NCBI GenBank assembly: GCA_963920635.1
Contig: OY987305.1
Span: forward strand, 25,506,876 to 25,570,875
Reading direction: 5' to 3'
Length of the DNA: 64,000 bases
Source: Pseudeuparius sepicola
Lineage: Eukaryota > Arthropoda > Insecta > Coleoptera > Anthribidae
A program made the position numbers and the translations under genes. This document shows positions 27,801 to 42,800 of the stretch, in pieces. Positions within the stretch are counted from its first letter, which is position 1. Each line of letters starts with the position of its first letter. The notes under the pieces were generated by a model. The model saw nothing but the letters and a program-made list of their open reading frames with translations, was not told the origin of the DNA and ran no database searches.

Positions 27801-30800
27801 AGGTTGGAATAATTATTAGTAGCAATCATCTAAAAATAATTACACTATAAGAAAACTGTAGTACCTACTTGTTTTGAAAGATGGTTGAAATATTTTTGGT
27901 GGTAGTATAATACAGTTGTGTTTGAATGCAGTAACCAGCACATAAGTGGTGTTCATACTATTTACAGCATAGTTATACTATACAGAATAATGAATCTACA
28001 AGAAAATTATTTTCATTTAAACCACTGAACTTTATAGAATCAGAAAATAACTAAAATTAAGGTGGAGCAAGGGAATGCTTAAAAGCCAATTGTGAGGGTA
28101 GGATTTTGAGGTTGTAAATGTGAATTATAAGTGACTACTTATTCCCCTAAATTAAATTAAAATAATATTGAGAAACTCCAACCTTATATTTGCCATTCAC
28201 AAAAACCTATATCCGCAAATTGCTTCGCAAATTTTTAGAGAAGAAAGGTCGCAATAATAAAGAATTTAAGGACAATGTACCTGGGTACGATTTCTTGGAA
28301 CACTTTATTGTCCGGAACAAACTGAGTGTCCGTTTGATAATATTAAAGATGTTTTGCAAGGTATTGATCCTAGTTTAATTTTCAATTACGATGAGACGAT
28401 CCTGGTGCCAAAAAAAGTCGTGGTACCAAGGGGTACCAAACGTATAGAAAGAGTTCCACAACATTCAAAAGCCTCTATTAGTATTATGGCATCTGGAAAC
28501 GCTGCAGGCGATTTATTACCCCCTATGGTGGTGTACAAAGCTGCCAACTTATACACCGGCTGGACACAAGGACCATTAGTGGTTGGTTCGACATGGACCA
28601 ATTTGAAAAGTGCTTCTTCGAAATGTTGTTAACTAAAATTAAAGCAATAGACAAGAAAGTTGTTGTTGCGGACAATCTAGCTTCCCATTTTTCCCCTGCT
28701 GTAATAGAAGCTTGCAAGGAGAATAACATCTACATAACTACATTGCCCCAAATAGCACCCATAAGGCAACCACTAGATGTTGCAGTGTTCGCACCGATGA
28801 AAAAGAAGTGGCGTCAAATTCTTGAGTGCTGCCATTACAAAGGTATATTTTCCAAACCTCTTAAACAGATTATAGATTGAAATAAGTGAAAATGTGACCA
28901 AAAATTTAAAATCTGGATTTAGAGCTACAGGACTTTGCTCTTTTGAGCCATAGGAATTTCTTAGAAAAATTCCCAATAATCCATTAGACGGGGCAAATGA
29001 AACTGCCCAGGTTATGATGAGTGAGAGCTTAGTTGAACTGCTGCAAGATCTACACGGTTCAAATAAAGAAAAAGTCTCTAGAAAGCGTGGCAACAAAATA
29101 GAACCAGGTAAACAACTTACGAAAGATAAATTAAAACCAAATGATCAAGAATCTTCTAGCCAAGAGCCAGTTGGTGGTCCTTCAGGGATCCAGAACTTAA
29201 AAATTAGCAACAGCGATGAAGATAGCGACGACGATTCACTTGCAACTAAAGTGCCAGTTTCTAAGAAAATATTATCGATAAGAAAACAAGCCAAACGGGT
29301 TGTTAAATCCACAGATGATATGTGCGCAAATTGCTTTAAAAATGGAAAACCTACACAGGTCCTGATTGCATCTATTGTGATGAGTGCAACAAATGGATTT
29401 GTGGTGTGTGCAACGAAGCAAGTGAGGACCCATTCTATGTTTGCTTCAATTGTACAAATAAGGATTTTGACAGCGACGACTCGGTGGAGGACGTGGATTT
29501 TTTCCTATAACAGAGATCTACTGCATTACTTACAATGTTTTGAAAAATAATTTTTAGTTAATGTTCACTTTTTTCTTATTTTTTATGTTAATGACAGGTT
29601 ACAAATTTTATTATTTTTTATGCCCAAGAAGGCTTTTGCGATTTCAATATGCTGCCAAAGTAAGCCCAAAGTATAAATTTTAATTTTTCAAGCGGTTTGT
29701 GAGTTGGAGTCAAAATAGGTCAAAACCTGCCAAAGTAACCCCATTTTACGGTACATATTTATTATAGAGGGTGTCCCAATAAGGACTCCCATCACCGATA
29801 TCTCGGGAACAAAAAGAGATATTTTCATTCTGCAAACGCCGTTCGCTAGGACGTGAAGAGGGCTTTATTCGCAACTGATAATCGTTCATTATATCATTGG
29901 CGCATAGATGGTGCTGCGGTGCAATGAAACTTTTTGATCCTAGGAACCTTGGAATGTAGCGCATCTGGAAGGTTGGGTTATTTGAAGAAACTTTTATTCT
30001 ACGGACAATTTTCCTATTGTTCCTAGTTTCTGAGATAACCACTCTACAATGTCATTTACAAAAAATGAGCTAACTCACTTAAAATTAACTTAAGAAGAAA
30101 AAGTTATTAAAACAATCCTTGTAGTTCACTAGGACGAATAATGTAACGGCACGTGTCAAATTATTACACATCCGGTTTGACCGGAAGTAACAGGAGTGAC
30201 CCATTTTTCAGTATAAAATTAACATACTGTATAATTTATCCCTCAAATTGAAAAAAGGTAATTTCCAGTATCATATAAACAACGACAATTGGGCTGAATT
30301 TATTTTTATTAACCGAAGGTGGGTGTGTCCATTGTTTCAATATGACATTTAACTTCAAACGCCCAGGTAATTTTCTATCGTTGTCAATTTGTTTCCTGTC
30401 TAATTAGTTTATTAATTTTTGTAATAATGGTTAATCATAGTAATAAAAATGAATTCAGCCAATTTGTTGTTGTCTAAATGTACCTACCTACATGGTGTTA
30501 TTGTTATTAGGTATACTACAACTGCAAATGAAGCCCTTTTGACGTCCTAGCAAATGGCGTTTGCAGAATTCAAATATCTCTTTTTGTTCCCGAGATATCA
30601 TCGGCAGGAGTCCTTATTGGGACACCCTGTATATTATATAATTGACAATATTTACTGAATATACTACACATATATTTCTTATATATAATAATAAATATTT
30701 CCTATGTATATAATTGGAAATATTTACTAAACATATGACATAAATATTTCTTAAATATAAAAAAGTTGTCGTTTTCAATACTGAGTAGATATATATAAAA

Positions 30801-33800
30801 AAATATTTAATAAATATTTGGTGCTACTAGGGTGTAGACGCGCTAAATGTATAAAACATCGTTAAACAAATTTTTTTACATATCATAAATTGGAATTATG
30901 GGTATTTATTGTAAATAATTTGAAGTATATTTTGCATAAGTTTCATTTAATTGGATCAATTATTTCAATTTTCACAGCAACATAAAAATAAATCTTAATT
31001 TTCGTGTAAAAACTGCAGTGTTTTCAATTTTGCAAGTTCATTATTCCATTTGTAACAATCATACTGGCGCCATTTTTTAGCTAAATTCGTTAAGAACAAA
31101 TTGCATATGGGACATTCTTGTCATAGGAAGTCATCCTGATGAGTTATTTAAGAAAATGAAAAATATTTTGAAAATGGCTGTTTTATCTTAAATTCAATAA
31201 CTTTTTTTAGCTTAGCACGGATTTAGTACACATTCTCGTATATTGTTATACACATTATTCTGGACAGATTCCATCATTAATCCAGCAGTTGTGACAAAAA
31301 TGCACAGAACAGGTACTTTTGGGCCTCCGCCGACTGGCCTATAAATACAATGGGTGTAGGCTAGTTAAATATAAATATTACAATCAACTAAGTGTTGGAG
31401 TGCTGGAGTACTTGCAAGAACTGAAGATGTTCAACCTTTCCCTGCACGCATGTCTGTTTCTGGACTGATGGAAAAAATCTAGGGTTTGTCCAATATTTGA
31501 AAAGGGCAAAAAACTACAGGCCTATCTGTTTAAGCCCGTATTTCTCAAAAGTTTTGGAAATCACTATATGACAAGATCTTTCCTCAAGTGAAACAATTCA
31601 TTAAAATATTTGGGGAGTTTTGGAAACACTGCCTCCCTCTACTTCTTACTATCTATGCCGAGTCTCAAAACTGTGAATTTCTATATTTCAGAAAACACAA
31701 AAAAAAATTGCAGGTCGAATAAAAAGCCAAATAAGTTGCAGTATCTGGAAAACCAAATCTTAAATCAAAATTTTAAAAGAGTAAAAAATTAAAGAAAATA
31801 AGCACTGGATCTATAAAAATGGGAGGGGGGCAAATATAAGAAATAGGCAGTAAAATGGTCCATTATTATATGACTTTTTCTTTAAGTTGGCGTTGGATAG
31901 ATTGATGACCAAATGTCAGACAGGCTAAATGGAAGATGGCATAAGAGAAGTAATATTATTTTGGCTCGATGAGTCTGTGGACAGTGGATTGACCTGTTTT
32001 TTTTTTACACCCTGTATATCATTGGAATCAGAAGAGCAATTATTGGATTTGAAAACCAAATATACAGGGTGTCTCAAATTATTTATAAAAAAATTCATTT
32101 CTGGAGGTAGTAGCTGATCAAGTGTATGCAGTTGCCTAATGCCTGTCAATTCATACCTAGCTGGACAAATTCCTTTATCAGTGCTATCCCTATCTACCCG
32201 TCCTTATTTCGCACCATGGGTGTCAAATAAGCCGGAAGAAAACCACCGCCCGACCTGCACATTGGAACTAACCACGACCAAGACTGGGAATTGCCTCTTC
32301 GTCTTGAACAATAAATCCGAACGGAAGTGTCGGGCATTTTCTCAACATATTTTTTGTATATCCAAAACATTGAATGAACAATCTAACTACTAACTAATTT
32401 TGGTCTAAATAATTTTCTCTACAAAAAGCAGGGGCACCCTGTATATCTACAGCCCTGCTTAAATATCTACAGCCGTGCTTATACAGGGTGTTCCTCAACC
32501 TATACGCATAAACTTGGGAAATTGTAGCAGAGGACAAATAATGGCCAATTATCGAAAAAAAAAATGTAATAAAATATTTTTTGTTTTGTAGATACAGTGA
32601 AAAAACTTTTACAGGTAATAAAAAAATAAGAAGGTAACAAGTCATGATAGCACGTACGGTATTTAGCAGTACTTTGTTGTTAGCTGTCTCTAAAGACGTC
32701 TTAACTGTAAGACGCTATTCGTGTTTATTTTCACGCGACTAGAACAAAAGTATGGCATATAGTTTCGTAAATGAAGAACTTATGGACATGGTACTAGCAT
32801 ATGGAAAGCACATCAAAATTCAGTGGCTGCATCTCATCTTTATGCCTAAAGATTTCCTCAAAGACTACATCCAGGAATTGAGGTATTTTTGCGTGTGATT
32901 CAGCGAGGCAGAGAAACTGGCAAAACAAAAAATAAAACAAAACGGGCCGATCGTGTGGGGCCTCATGGAGTCGCAGGGCTCATAACTGTGTATAGAAAAT
33001 CAAGGAAATAACTTTGAACAGTTATTATGATTATTATTATGAGCTAACATCCTTTTTAATTTATTACACTAAATTCGAGTTCTGTGTTTTTAATTTGAAA
33101 TAAATTGATATAATCTCCAAAACAAAAAATATTTCGATAATTGGCCATTATTTGTCCTCTGCTACAATTTCCAAAGTTTATGCGTATAGGTTGAGGAACA
33201 CCCTGTATATCTACAGCCATGCTTATACCTTAATTTGTGCATGACCTACCCGCAATGTTGACTATTTTGTCCTAGCTGACAGTTTTTAAAAGGATGGCTT
33301 TCCCAGTGAACATTGCATAATTTAACATTGCGCACTAGTGGAATTTGAAGCTATTGTACAGTGTGTCCTAAACTCGACGCCCCGGGGTTATTATAGGTAA
33401 ACAAAAACAGCCAGTAAAAATTTGACTTGTGGGTTTCTTGCTTTTGGGTCAAAAAGATGATTTTTAGGAATTTGGGAAATATTTTCTCTCCTTATATTTG
33501 GAAAGAGCACGTTTTTCTGATAAACTTTCGTAAAAATATTTTTTATATCTTGTTTTATTAAATAGTTATATGCGTATTATTTGTAAAAATATGAAAAAGA
33601 TGCCATGGTATTTTTTAATGAAAATCGACTTATGAAGGTATATTTTTGACAGAAACAATTAACAGATGCTCGGACAGATGTATTATGGAAAAAGCATTAA
33701 AATTGTATTATTAGTTACAAAAATATAACTGTATGAATGACTTTTTAAGAAAAACTGTTATTGGTGTTATTCTTTCTATTAAATCATCAATATTCCGGGA

Positions 33801-36800
33801 TGGAATTTTGTAAACAAGGGTTTTCAGAAACTTTCATAAATAGAAACCTAATAGAGTTAGGTCTGGCGACTTTTCTGGCCATTTTATGAGGCCATTTATT
33901 TTATCCCAATCCATTTATTTAAAAACTCATTTTTTAGAAATTCTTTTACAAGGTTGGCTTTGTGTGGTGGAGCTCCGTCATGTTGAAATCACATAGTTCT
34001 TCTTAAATGCAATGGCACATTTTCCACGAGAACTGGCAACTGTTATTGCAAACATCAGAGATTATATTCATGTAATACAAAGTAATATCCTGAATTAAAT
34101 TAGAATTGACTTGATCGAGTATCCATGGAAAACAATTGACAGATGATAATTTATTATTTTTTACCTGTCATATCTAATTGAAATACCTTCTCTTCACATT
34201 TAATAATAATTATTAAATGTCAAGGGAAGGTGATAAACTGGACACAATTATTGTATCCAGTCATTGAACATATAATAAAACTTTAATAATGGTAACACAA
34301 AATGAAAAAGTTGATATGTTATTATTAGTCTATGGAGAAGCTGAAAAATGCTAGAAGAGCAGTTAGAATTTATAGGGAGAAATATCCTGAACGTCACGTT
34401 CTTGATCACAAAATGTTTATTTGATTAGAAAAAAACTTAAGGGAGAACCAAAATGCATTTTCTACCCACAAAGGCAAATAAATTAGAAGAATAGTTCTCA
34501 ACACTGATGCAACAGTCCAAGTGTTACAATATTTTGAAGATTACCTGAGAAACTCAATTAGACAAGCTAGTAGAGAATTAAATTTGAAGAAGTCGTCCAT
34601 ACAATATGAAAGAAAACAAATATGACTTTAAATTACATTACCTAGAAGATTTGGGAGAGTCAAATAAAGAAAAAAGGCTTGATTATATTGCTGAAATCAT
34701 GGTGGTGACCGAGATTGTTGACAAGCTTATTTTATACTTCGGGCAGACGAAAGTCGCTTTGTTACTAATGGCTTACCTAACCATAAAAACGAACATTATT
34801 ACTCCACTGAAAGTCCTCATATTGTCAATCCAATTCGGAATCAGGGACACTTCGGCATTAATGTATGGTGTGGCATAATTGGTCACCATTTAGTTGGGCC
34901 ATATTTTTACGAAGGAGTTTTAACTGGTATAACATACACCCAATTTTTGCAACAACAGCTGCCAGTTCTCATGGAAAATGTGCCATTGCAGTTGAGAAGA
35001 ACCATATGGTTTCAACACGACGGTGCTCCAGAAAACAAGGCGAACATTGTAAAAGAATTTCTAAATGATGAGTTTGGAACCAAATGGATTGGAATAAATG
35101 GTCCCATAAAATGGCCAGGAAAGTCGCCAGATTTAACACTATTAGATTTCCATTTATGAGTATTTCTGAAAAAAATTGTTTATAAAACTCCATTTCGGAA
35201 TATTGATAATTTAATAGAAAAAATGGAACATGCTTGTCAGCAAACTAACACCAGATGTATTAAGAAAGGTCGCTAAGACAGAAGTTAGACGCTGTCTAGA
35301 CTTATGTTTATTAGAAGAAGGTAGTCACATTGAAAATTATTTATATGTAAGTAAGAACCTACCCAGCAATTATTTTTATATTGTTGGTTTTTGTGTTTTG
35401 CTAAAATTGTTAGGTGTTTAAATATAATACATAATAAGTGTTTATAATAACAGTTTTTCTTAAAAGGGCTTTCATACAGTTATATTTTTTATAACTGATA
35501 ATAAAATTTTAAGTCTTTTTCCATAATACATCTGTTCCAGCATCTGTCAATTGTTTCTGCCAAAAATATACTTTCATAAGTCATGGCTAACTCGATTTTC
35601 ATTAAAAAATACCATTGCATCTTTTTGATATTTTTACAAATAATACGCTTATCACATTTTATTGAAACAAGATATAAAAAAAATATTTTCGAATGTTTAT
35701 CAGAAAAACATGCTCTTTCCAAATATAAAGGGAAACAGGTATGGCCCTGGGAAAAATATATTTGATGACGTCATAACCTATATTTCCCAAATTCTTAAAA
35801 ACTATCTTTTTGGCTCAAAAGCAAGCTTGAGTGGTCCTACAAGAAACCCACAAGTCAAATTTTTACTGGCTGTTTTTGTTTGTCTATAATAAGACTAGGG
35901 TGTCGAGTTTGGGACACCCTGTACACTGCTGCTAATAACACTATACTATATCCAAGTTACAGAGGCAGTGAATCAAAACATTGGCAACCACGTGGTCGCG
36001 ATGGGACCTATTCTCTTATTGGTCTGGCCGTCGTAAAATCTCAAGTGTTTAGGCGGTGAGCGGAATGTAGGGCCGGCTTTTCCTCAGTGGAGTTTTTTGT
36101 ATATAGATCGGATGGCGAGCAGACTTATTGAAGAATCTCATATTAAAGGTTTTTTTTTAATTGTTGGTGTATATAACGTGTAAAAATTTCTTTAATGAAA
36201 GTAATAGCAGAGCGCTTTCGGCTGTTAAGCCATCCTCAGTGCTACCTGGAAGCAAGTTTTTCTTTCAAAATAGGGACATGAAACCTTAGAACATTTTTTT
36301 AAAGCAGAGACAAAAACTTACTTGTCAGGTACAGCACAGGAGAAAACAAACGGTGTCAGTAGATGTATCCTCATGGTGTTAGAACAGCTAGACGTTAAAA
36401 TTTTGACAAAAAAATCAAGGTTTAAAAAGTTTTTCACATTCTTTTACAACATTTTTGGTCAAAGTCGATGGTGATTGTCATTTTGGAGGGAACTGAGGAG
36501 AGGCCCCAGGGGATTCAAAGGCAAAATGGTTGGCAAAGCCGGGGAATGACTGAACGTCGAACTTCTCTAGTGGAGGCAAATTCAAAAAAGTGCAGAGACG
36601 GACTCAGAGAAAACGAAAACAAAACAAGGGGCCAGATACGCAAGTTATGTCTCATCATAGCAACGGGATACCCTCTTGTTGATAATATTGTTTATAAAAG
36701 GTATAGACATGTATTTTTTATTATTTTGATTTTGAGAATTTGGATAAATGTCTTTCTTTAGTTTTTTATATTTAATTTTGTTGATTAGAGTGTTGATTAA

Positions 36801-39800
36801 GTTGGGGTCGTAGTGGTTGTTGTATGCAACCTGTTTCAGAATGTTTACTTCTTTTTGAAAATTATCTCTTGAGTGTATATATGTATATTTAGTAGTCTAT
36901 GAGTGTAGCAATGGAAGGCAGCCATTTTCTGATAATGAGGGTGGTTAGATGAATTAGAAATTGTATGGTCAGTCTGAGTGGGCTTGTCATAAATAGAGAA
37001 ATCTAAGTTTTTGGAATTATTGATGGATAGATCTAGAAAATTTATCTTTTTATTGGTATCCATTTCCAAAGTGAAGGTTATTTTCGGGTGTAGGACATTG
37101 AGCTTTTTTAGAAGGAGATCGGTACCCTCCTTGTCACAGTCCAAAAAACTCAAACAATCATCCACGTATCGAAACCAGTATTTAATTTCAGGATTCTTAT
37201 TAAAAAGAATGAAATTGTTTTCGAGATGGACCCTATTCATGACTAGTTGCCTTTATCGGCCTTTGAAATGACAAGATCATTGGATTTGATTTTATTTTTC
37301 AGTCTATTTAGAATCTTAGTAAAAGAATTGGATATGGATGAATTAAGCTTATTTAATCCTTTTTTTAGTAATGTATAGGATGTTCGACATTTCATCACGT
37401 AAAGTTTTTTTTTTATGTTGTACTCATTGGAGACTTGTTCGATGAGGACATTGAGTTCCACAGCAAATTCAAGAACATCACCCTCAGAGAGACTGGTCCT
37501 GAAACAGTGTTTGAGGCCCAGTCCCAGGATGTCTAGTTCACTGTTGTCAAAAATGGTGCTGGAGAAATTCTTAACTCTGTCATGGAATGGAAAGTCAGAA
37601 AACCTCTCTGGTCCTGATGTTTTGTTTTTAATACGTGCATTGTTAATTTGAATCAAAGAATTTAGTTTTGATATCAACCTGTTGAACTTAAGACTTTTTT
37701 TTACCTCATCCGAGATGTCATTTAGAAAGGAGTTGATTTGCTCACCATGGACGTTGAGCCTCAAACACTGTTTCAGGACCAGTCTCTCTGAGGGTGATGT
37801 TCTTGAATTTGCTGTGGAACTCGATGTCCGATGTCAACATAAAAAAAACTTTACGTGATGAAATGCCGAACATCCTATACACTACCAAAAAAGGATTAAA
37901 TAAGATTAATTCCTCCATATTCAATTCTTTTACTAAGACTCTAAATAGACTAAAAATAAAATCAAATCCAATAATCTTGACATTTCAAAGGCTGATAAAG
38001 GCAACTGTCTAGTAATCATGAATAGGGTCGAATACATTAATAAAGTGGAAACTTTTCTAAAAGACGACGAGTTTGACATGTTGCCTTCCAACCCCTTTAA
38101 ATGCTTTGTTTGCAAAAACATCATTATGCACAAACATTAAAAAAAAAAAATAAAGAACATGAAGCCCCTCGTAACCTAATATCCAGCAACCCCAGCATCC
38201 CTCACCTATACGGGCTACCTAAGATCCACAAAATTAACATACCAATCAGACCAGTGGTTAGCTTCACAAATACTCCCATCTCTATACTATCTTCTTTTCT
38301 GCTCAAGCTTGTTAGAAGGTTGACTGGCTTTCAACCCAACACGGATAAAAAACACCCTCGATCTTGTTAACAAATTGGGAGAGATCAGTCCGCCTCCTTA
38401 TTCTCTTTTGATGGTATCTTTTGATGTCACAAACCTTTTCATTACAGTTCCAAAAGCTGAAACAGTGGCTATTGTTGGCAACTTGCTCAGAAACAAGAGA
38501 ATAGATGAATCTACCTTCGTCGACATTCTTTCCCTACTGAATTTCTCTCTTTCACAAAATTTGTTCACCTTTAATAACAAAATTTATAGACAGCCTGATG
38601 GTCTAGCAATGGGCAGCTGCCTTTCACCGTTCTTTGCTGACATTATCATAGACCATCTCGAAAACAATTTCATTATTTCTAATAAGAATCCTGAAATGAA
38701 ATACTGGTTTAGATACGTGGATGATTGTTTGAGTTTTTTGGACTGTGGCAAGGAGGGTGCCGATCTCCTTCTAAAAACGCTCAATGTCCTACACCCGAAA
38801 ATAACCTTCACTTTGGAAATAGACACCAATAAAAAGATAAATTTTCTAGATCTATCCATCAATAATTCCAAAAACTTAGATTTCTCATACAATTTCTAAT
38901 TCATCTATAACCACCCTCATCAACAGAAAATGGCTGCCTTCCATTGCTACACTCATAGACTACTAAATATACATATATACACTCAAGAGATAATTTTCAA
39001 AAAGAAGTAAACATTCTGAAACAGGTTGCATACAACAACCACTACGACCCCAACTTAATCAACACTCTAATCAACAAAATTAAATATAAAAAACTAAAAA
39101 AAGACATTTATCCAAATTCTCAAAATCAAAATAATAAAAAATACCTTTTATAAACAATATTATCAACAAGAGGGTATCCCGTTGCTTTCACCAATATTGC
39201 ATGAACACTCATCTCTCTTTTAGAATAAAAAATAAAATTTCAAATCACCTTGTAAATTCAAAAGACAAAATTGACAAACTTTCAAGAAGTGGGGTATATA
39301 AACTTAACTGTGGCTCAAGCAACAGCTCTTATATTGGCCGCACCTGCAGACCTCTAAGAGTTCTTATAAATGAACACCTAAAAAGGAATAATTCTGCTTT
39401 TGGTGAACATCTTTCTTTACACAATCACAATTTTAGCCCTCATTCGAACTCAAAGATTTTACACAATATCACAGTTAAAAACTGCAATCGCCTTGACTTT
39501 CTTGAGGACCCTGAGATTTCAAAAGAGCTAAAGAATGTTGACAGTTGCCTAAACATCCATGTTAACTTCAATACAAGCTATGTTCCGTTACATAAAAGAT
39601 TTCAGAATTAGTTATGCACCATAGTTGATATATGAGAGACACAGCTTGCATATCTGGTCCCTTGTTTTGTTTTCGTTTTCTCTGAGTCCGTCTCTGCACT
39701 TTTTTGAATTTGCCTCCACTAGAGAAGTTTGACGTTCAGTGATTCCCCGGCTTTGAAAACCGTTTTGCCTTTGAATACCCTGGGGCCTCTCCCCAGTTCC

Positions 39801-42800
39801 CTCCAAAATGACACTTACCATCGACTTCGACCAAAAATGTTGTAAAAGAATGTGAAAAACTTTTTAAACCTTGAATTTGTAACGGATTTTTCCATTTCAA
39901 AATCCGTTACCCGTTTTTATATTTTTTTATTAACATAAAGTCATTATTTTCAAATATATTTGCATACTTAATAACTAATTTATTTTTCGTACAGTTTCAA
40001 TTCATTTGCAATATTGTATTCAATTTTATTATGACTTTTTCAAATTTTAAAACTTAAATTATTTCAAATAATTCAAATTTTCGCGCGTCATATGGTCAAT
40101 GGCCGCATACTTCCGCCTAGCCTCGAACCCTGCGCAGATTCAAAATGCGAAAATTCAAGTGTGTGTTTACCTATCAGCAGGTATGTAATAAAAAATCGGT
40201 ATTATGAATTACTCGATTTTTCGGTTCTTTTTATGCATAATTTGAACATAAACACTATTTAGTTTATTAAATACGTTTCATGCTAAAACCTGACAGCCGA
40301 GAGGGTCCCATCATTCAAAGAGTTTTCTCTGGTTTTCGCTTGTATTAAGTTCGCAGAGGCATCTGCCCAATTCCCGCCAAATTTTCGACATTTTCGGCAT
40401 TTATCTCGCTCAATTTTTACCATCGGTGATTTATTTGAGTAGTTTTGTATTTTTATATCGGGGATTGACTTGGTGTGACTAATATTTTTGGGTTTTTTGT
40501 TTTTCTATGTTCACGGCAACGTGAGGCAATGACGCTTGCACGAGGCCCTTCCTTTTTGGCTGTGTAGCTGATGAATCGCGGAACACAGCGAGCAGGTGAT
40601 GGCTGTTTCTCCTGGAAGGACCCTACAGGTGAGTAATTTCTTTTGATTTTTGCTTAGTTCAGTGACTTTAATACTCACCTGTAGCGGTTTTTTTGACGTG
40701 CTGTTTTTTTGAAGGACTCATTTTGTCTAAGGCCACGGCCATCTTTAATTCAAAAACATAGTACTGTCTTTCCTTGAATACCCGCCATCTTTCGGTTGTT
40801 TTCTTATAGAATATTTTCAAGTTTTGGTCACTTAAATAAATCTGACACCGATATTTTCAGTTTTCTAATAAATTCGTATTGCCTTTAGTTTATCAGCTTT
40901 CTTAGATTCTGTATTTTAGCGTTCAAGTCTCAAATAAATTTGCCGCGTTAAATTTGATTTAAAATATAATAATTTTCATTAAATTCGGGCTGGAGCATTC
41001 TCAAAATTTTTTCTTAAAATTAAATATTAAGCACTTTGCTATTCCAGTTAGTTGATCTATCTTATCTAAGAATTTAAAAAACTATGCATAGTTCCCAATA
41101 GTTTAGTTTAGTTCTAAACATTTAATTGTCTACATTAAATAACTTTAGTATCATAATTCAATTTTAAATATTAATCGTAACCTAGTGGTTTATAAATTTT
41201 TGTAAAAGGCTTAGACCTTGTCTAATGCTACTTTCTTTCTGATCTGTTCATGCTTGCAACACCATCTCTGAGGACGCTACGACGACAGCCTTCTGACGAC
41301 GAACAACGTAATGGAAGTTGCGTAGGCATAGGTGTGGATTCCTGGTCAGCTCTACTTCGGCGAAAAACCCCTGAGATTTGCTAGCCACAACAACAGCAGC
41401 GCCTACACGAGCAGACAAGGACCGGAGGAAGCCCTAGCCTCGCCCCGCACTACAACAAGCCTCCTTTGAGCGTAAGCCACTGAAGAGTCTGAAGACGCAG
41501 TTCTAACTTATTATTCAGAGTGAATCATAATCGAAGCTGAACAGTCAGTTTATTTGTAAAGACAATTTGACCTTCTTTATTCTCAAACAAATTTTTAACT
41601 GAAAATTTAACTCTATTTTCTAGTTTATTGCATTTAAACAGTTGCTCAAATTTGACTTTATTCTAAAGTTGATTTATTTTATACTGTTATTATTTAAAAG
41701 TTGTACAAGCATAATTGTGACTCAAATTATTGTGATCAATAAATTGTATATATTTTACTGAGGTAACGAGGTTTTATTGAACAGACCCAGCTATAGCAGA
41801 CCTCGGTTTGTTATAATTTTTTGTCAAAATTTTAACGTCTAGCTGTTCTAACACCATGAGGAGTTTTTGTCTCTGCTTTAAAAATTTTTTCTAAGGTTTC
41901 ATATTCCTATTTTGAAAGAAAAACTTGCTTCCAGGTAGCACTGAGGATGGCCTAACAGCGGAAAGCGCTCTGCTATTACTTTAATTAAAGAAATTTTTAC
42001 ACAATATATACACCAACAATTAAAAAAAACCTTTAAATCAATTGCGTATACACAGCCTCTCCCCAACCTACTAAATCTCATATTAGCCCGACCCTGGTAA
42101 TCGATCGCAACGGGTTCATGTGATTTTGTTTATATCTACTGCCACTCTAACTTGGATAGACTATAACTTAAAACTGGAGTATAACGGTGGGAATCTGTCA
42201 ATATTTCCAATATTGAAAGGGTGAATTGTATGTTAATATTTTAGTATCTATGTGTTACCAATAAAAATATAATGTCATAACTTTAGCAGCAGTTAATTAT
42301 GTATGAGGAGTATATGACTTACAATATGTAATTAGAATGGACTTTACTTTAGTTTGATAGTTTCGATATAGAAATTGATATTGCCGTTTCATTTACATTT
42401 TTTTATTAAATAATGTGCTTGTCTCAAGTATTGTCAAAGGTATAAAAAGCAAAATGTAGGTATGAACAATTTTTCAAATATTGTCTAATTCAAACTTAAA
42501 TTGCAGGTCATGCACACAGTATAGTGTGCTATGCTTCACCTCGTGACACAACATGTGCACTTACATGCAATACGCTTCATTGTTTAACTTGTTGCACAAT
42601 ATACAATATTGTATGTGAACATTATAACACTAAATATAATTATTGTCGAATTATAACTTTTCCAAACACAATTTTTCAGTATCATATTATGGAATGGGAT
42701 TTCCAGTATAAATGGAAAAATCAAAGTAGGTCGTTAATTTTCAAATTTGGTATGGAGGCATAATTTTCAATTCTGATCTTTAAAATAAATAAACAAATCT

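Larger units (their letters stand above)
36146..42073. mobile_element. Penelope-like element, head-to-head inverted, 12-bp target duplication
   Basis: AATCTCATATTA occurs at 36134-36145 and again at 42074-42085, immediately outside the element. The left arm (36146-37764) is on the minus strand and the right arm (about 37765-42073) on the plus strand, joined near 37765 by their truncated 5' regions. Both outer ends carry the same terminal sequence with a hammerhead ribozyme. The right arm has RT and GIY-YIG domains. The left arm has RT segments but lacks the endonuclease. A 1.94-kb insertion interrupts the right terminal region. Confidence 0.88.

Noticed and set aside
40573..40620. CTGATGA followed by GAAC in the insertion inside the Penelope-like element
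   Set aside because: Resembles a hammerhead core, but GAAA is missing and the flanks do not pair.
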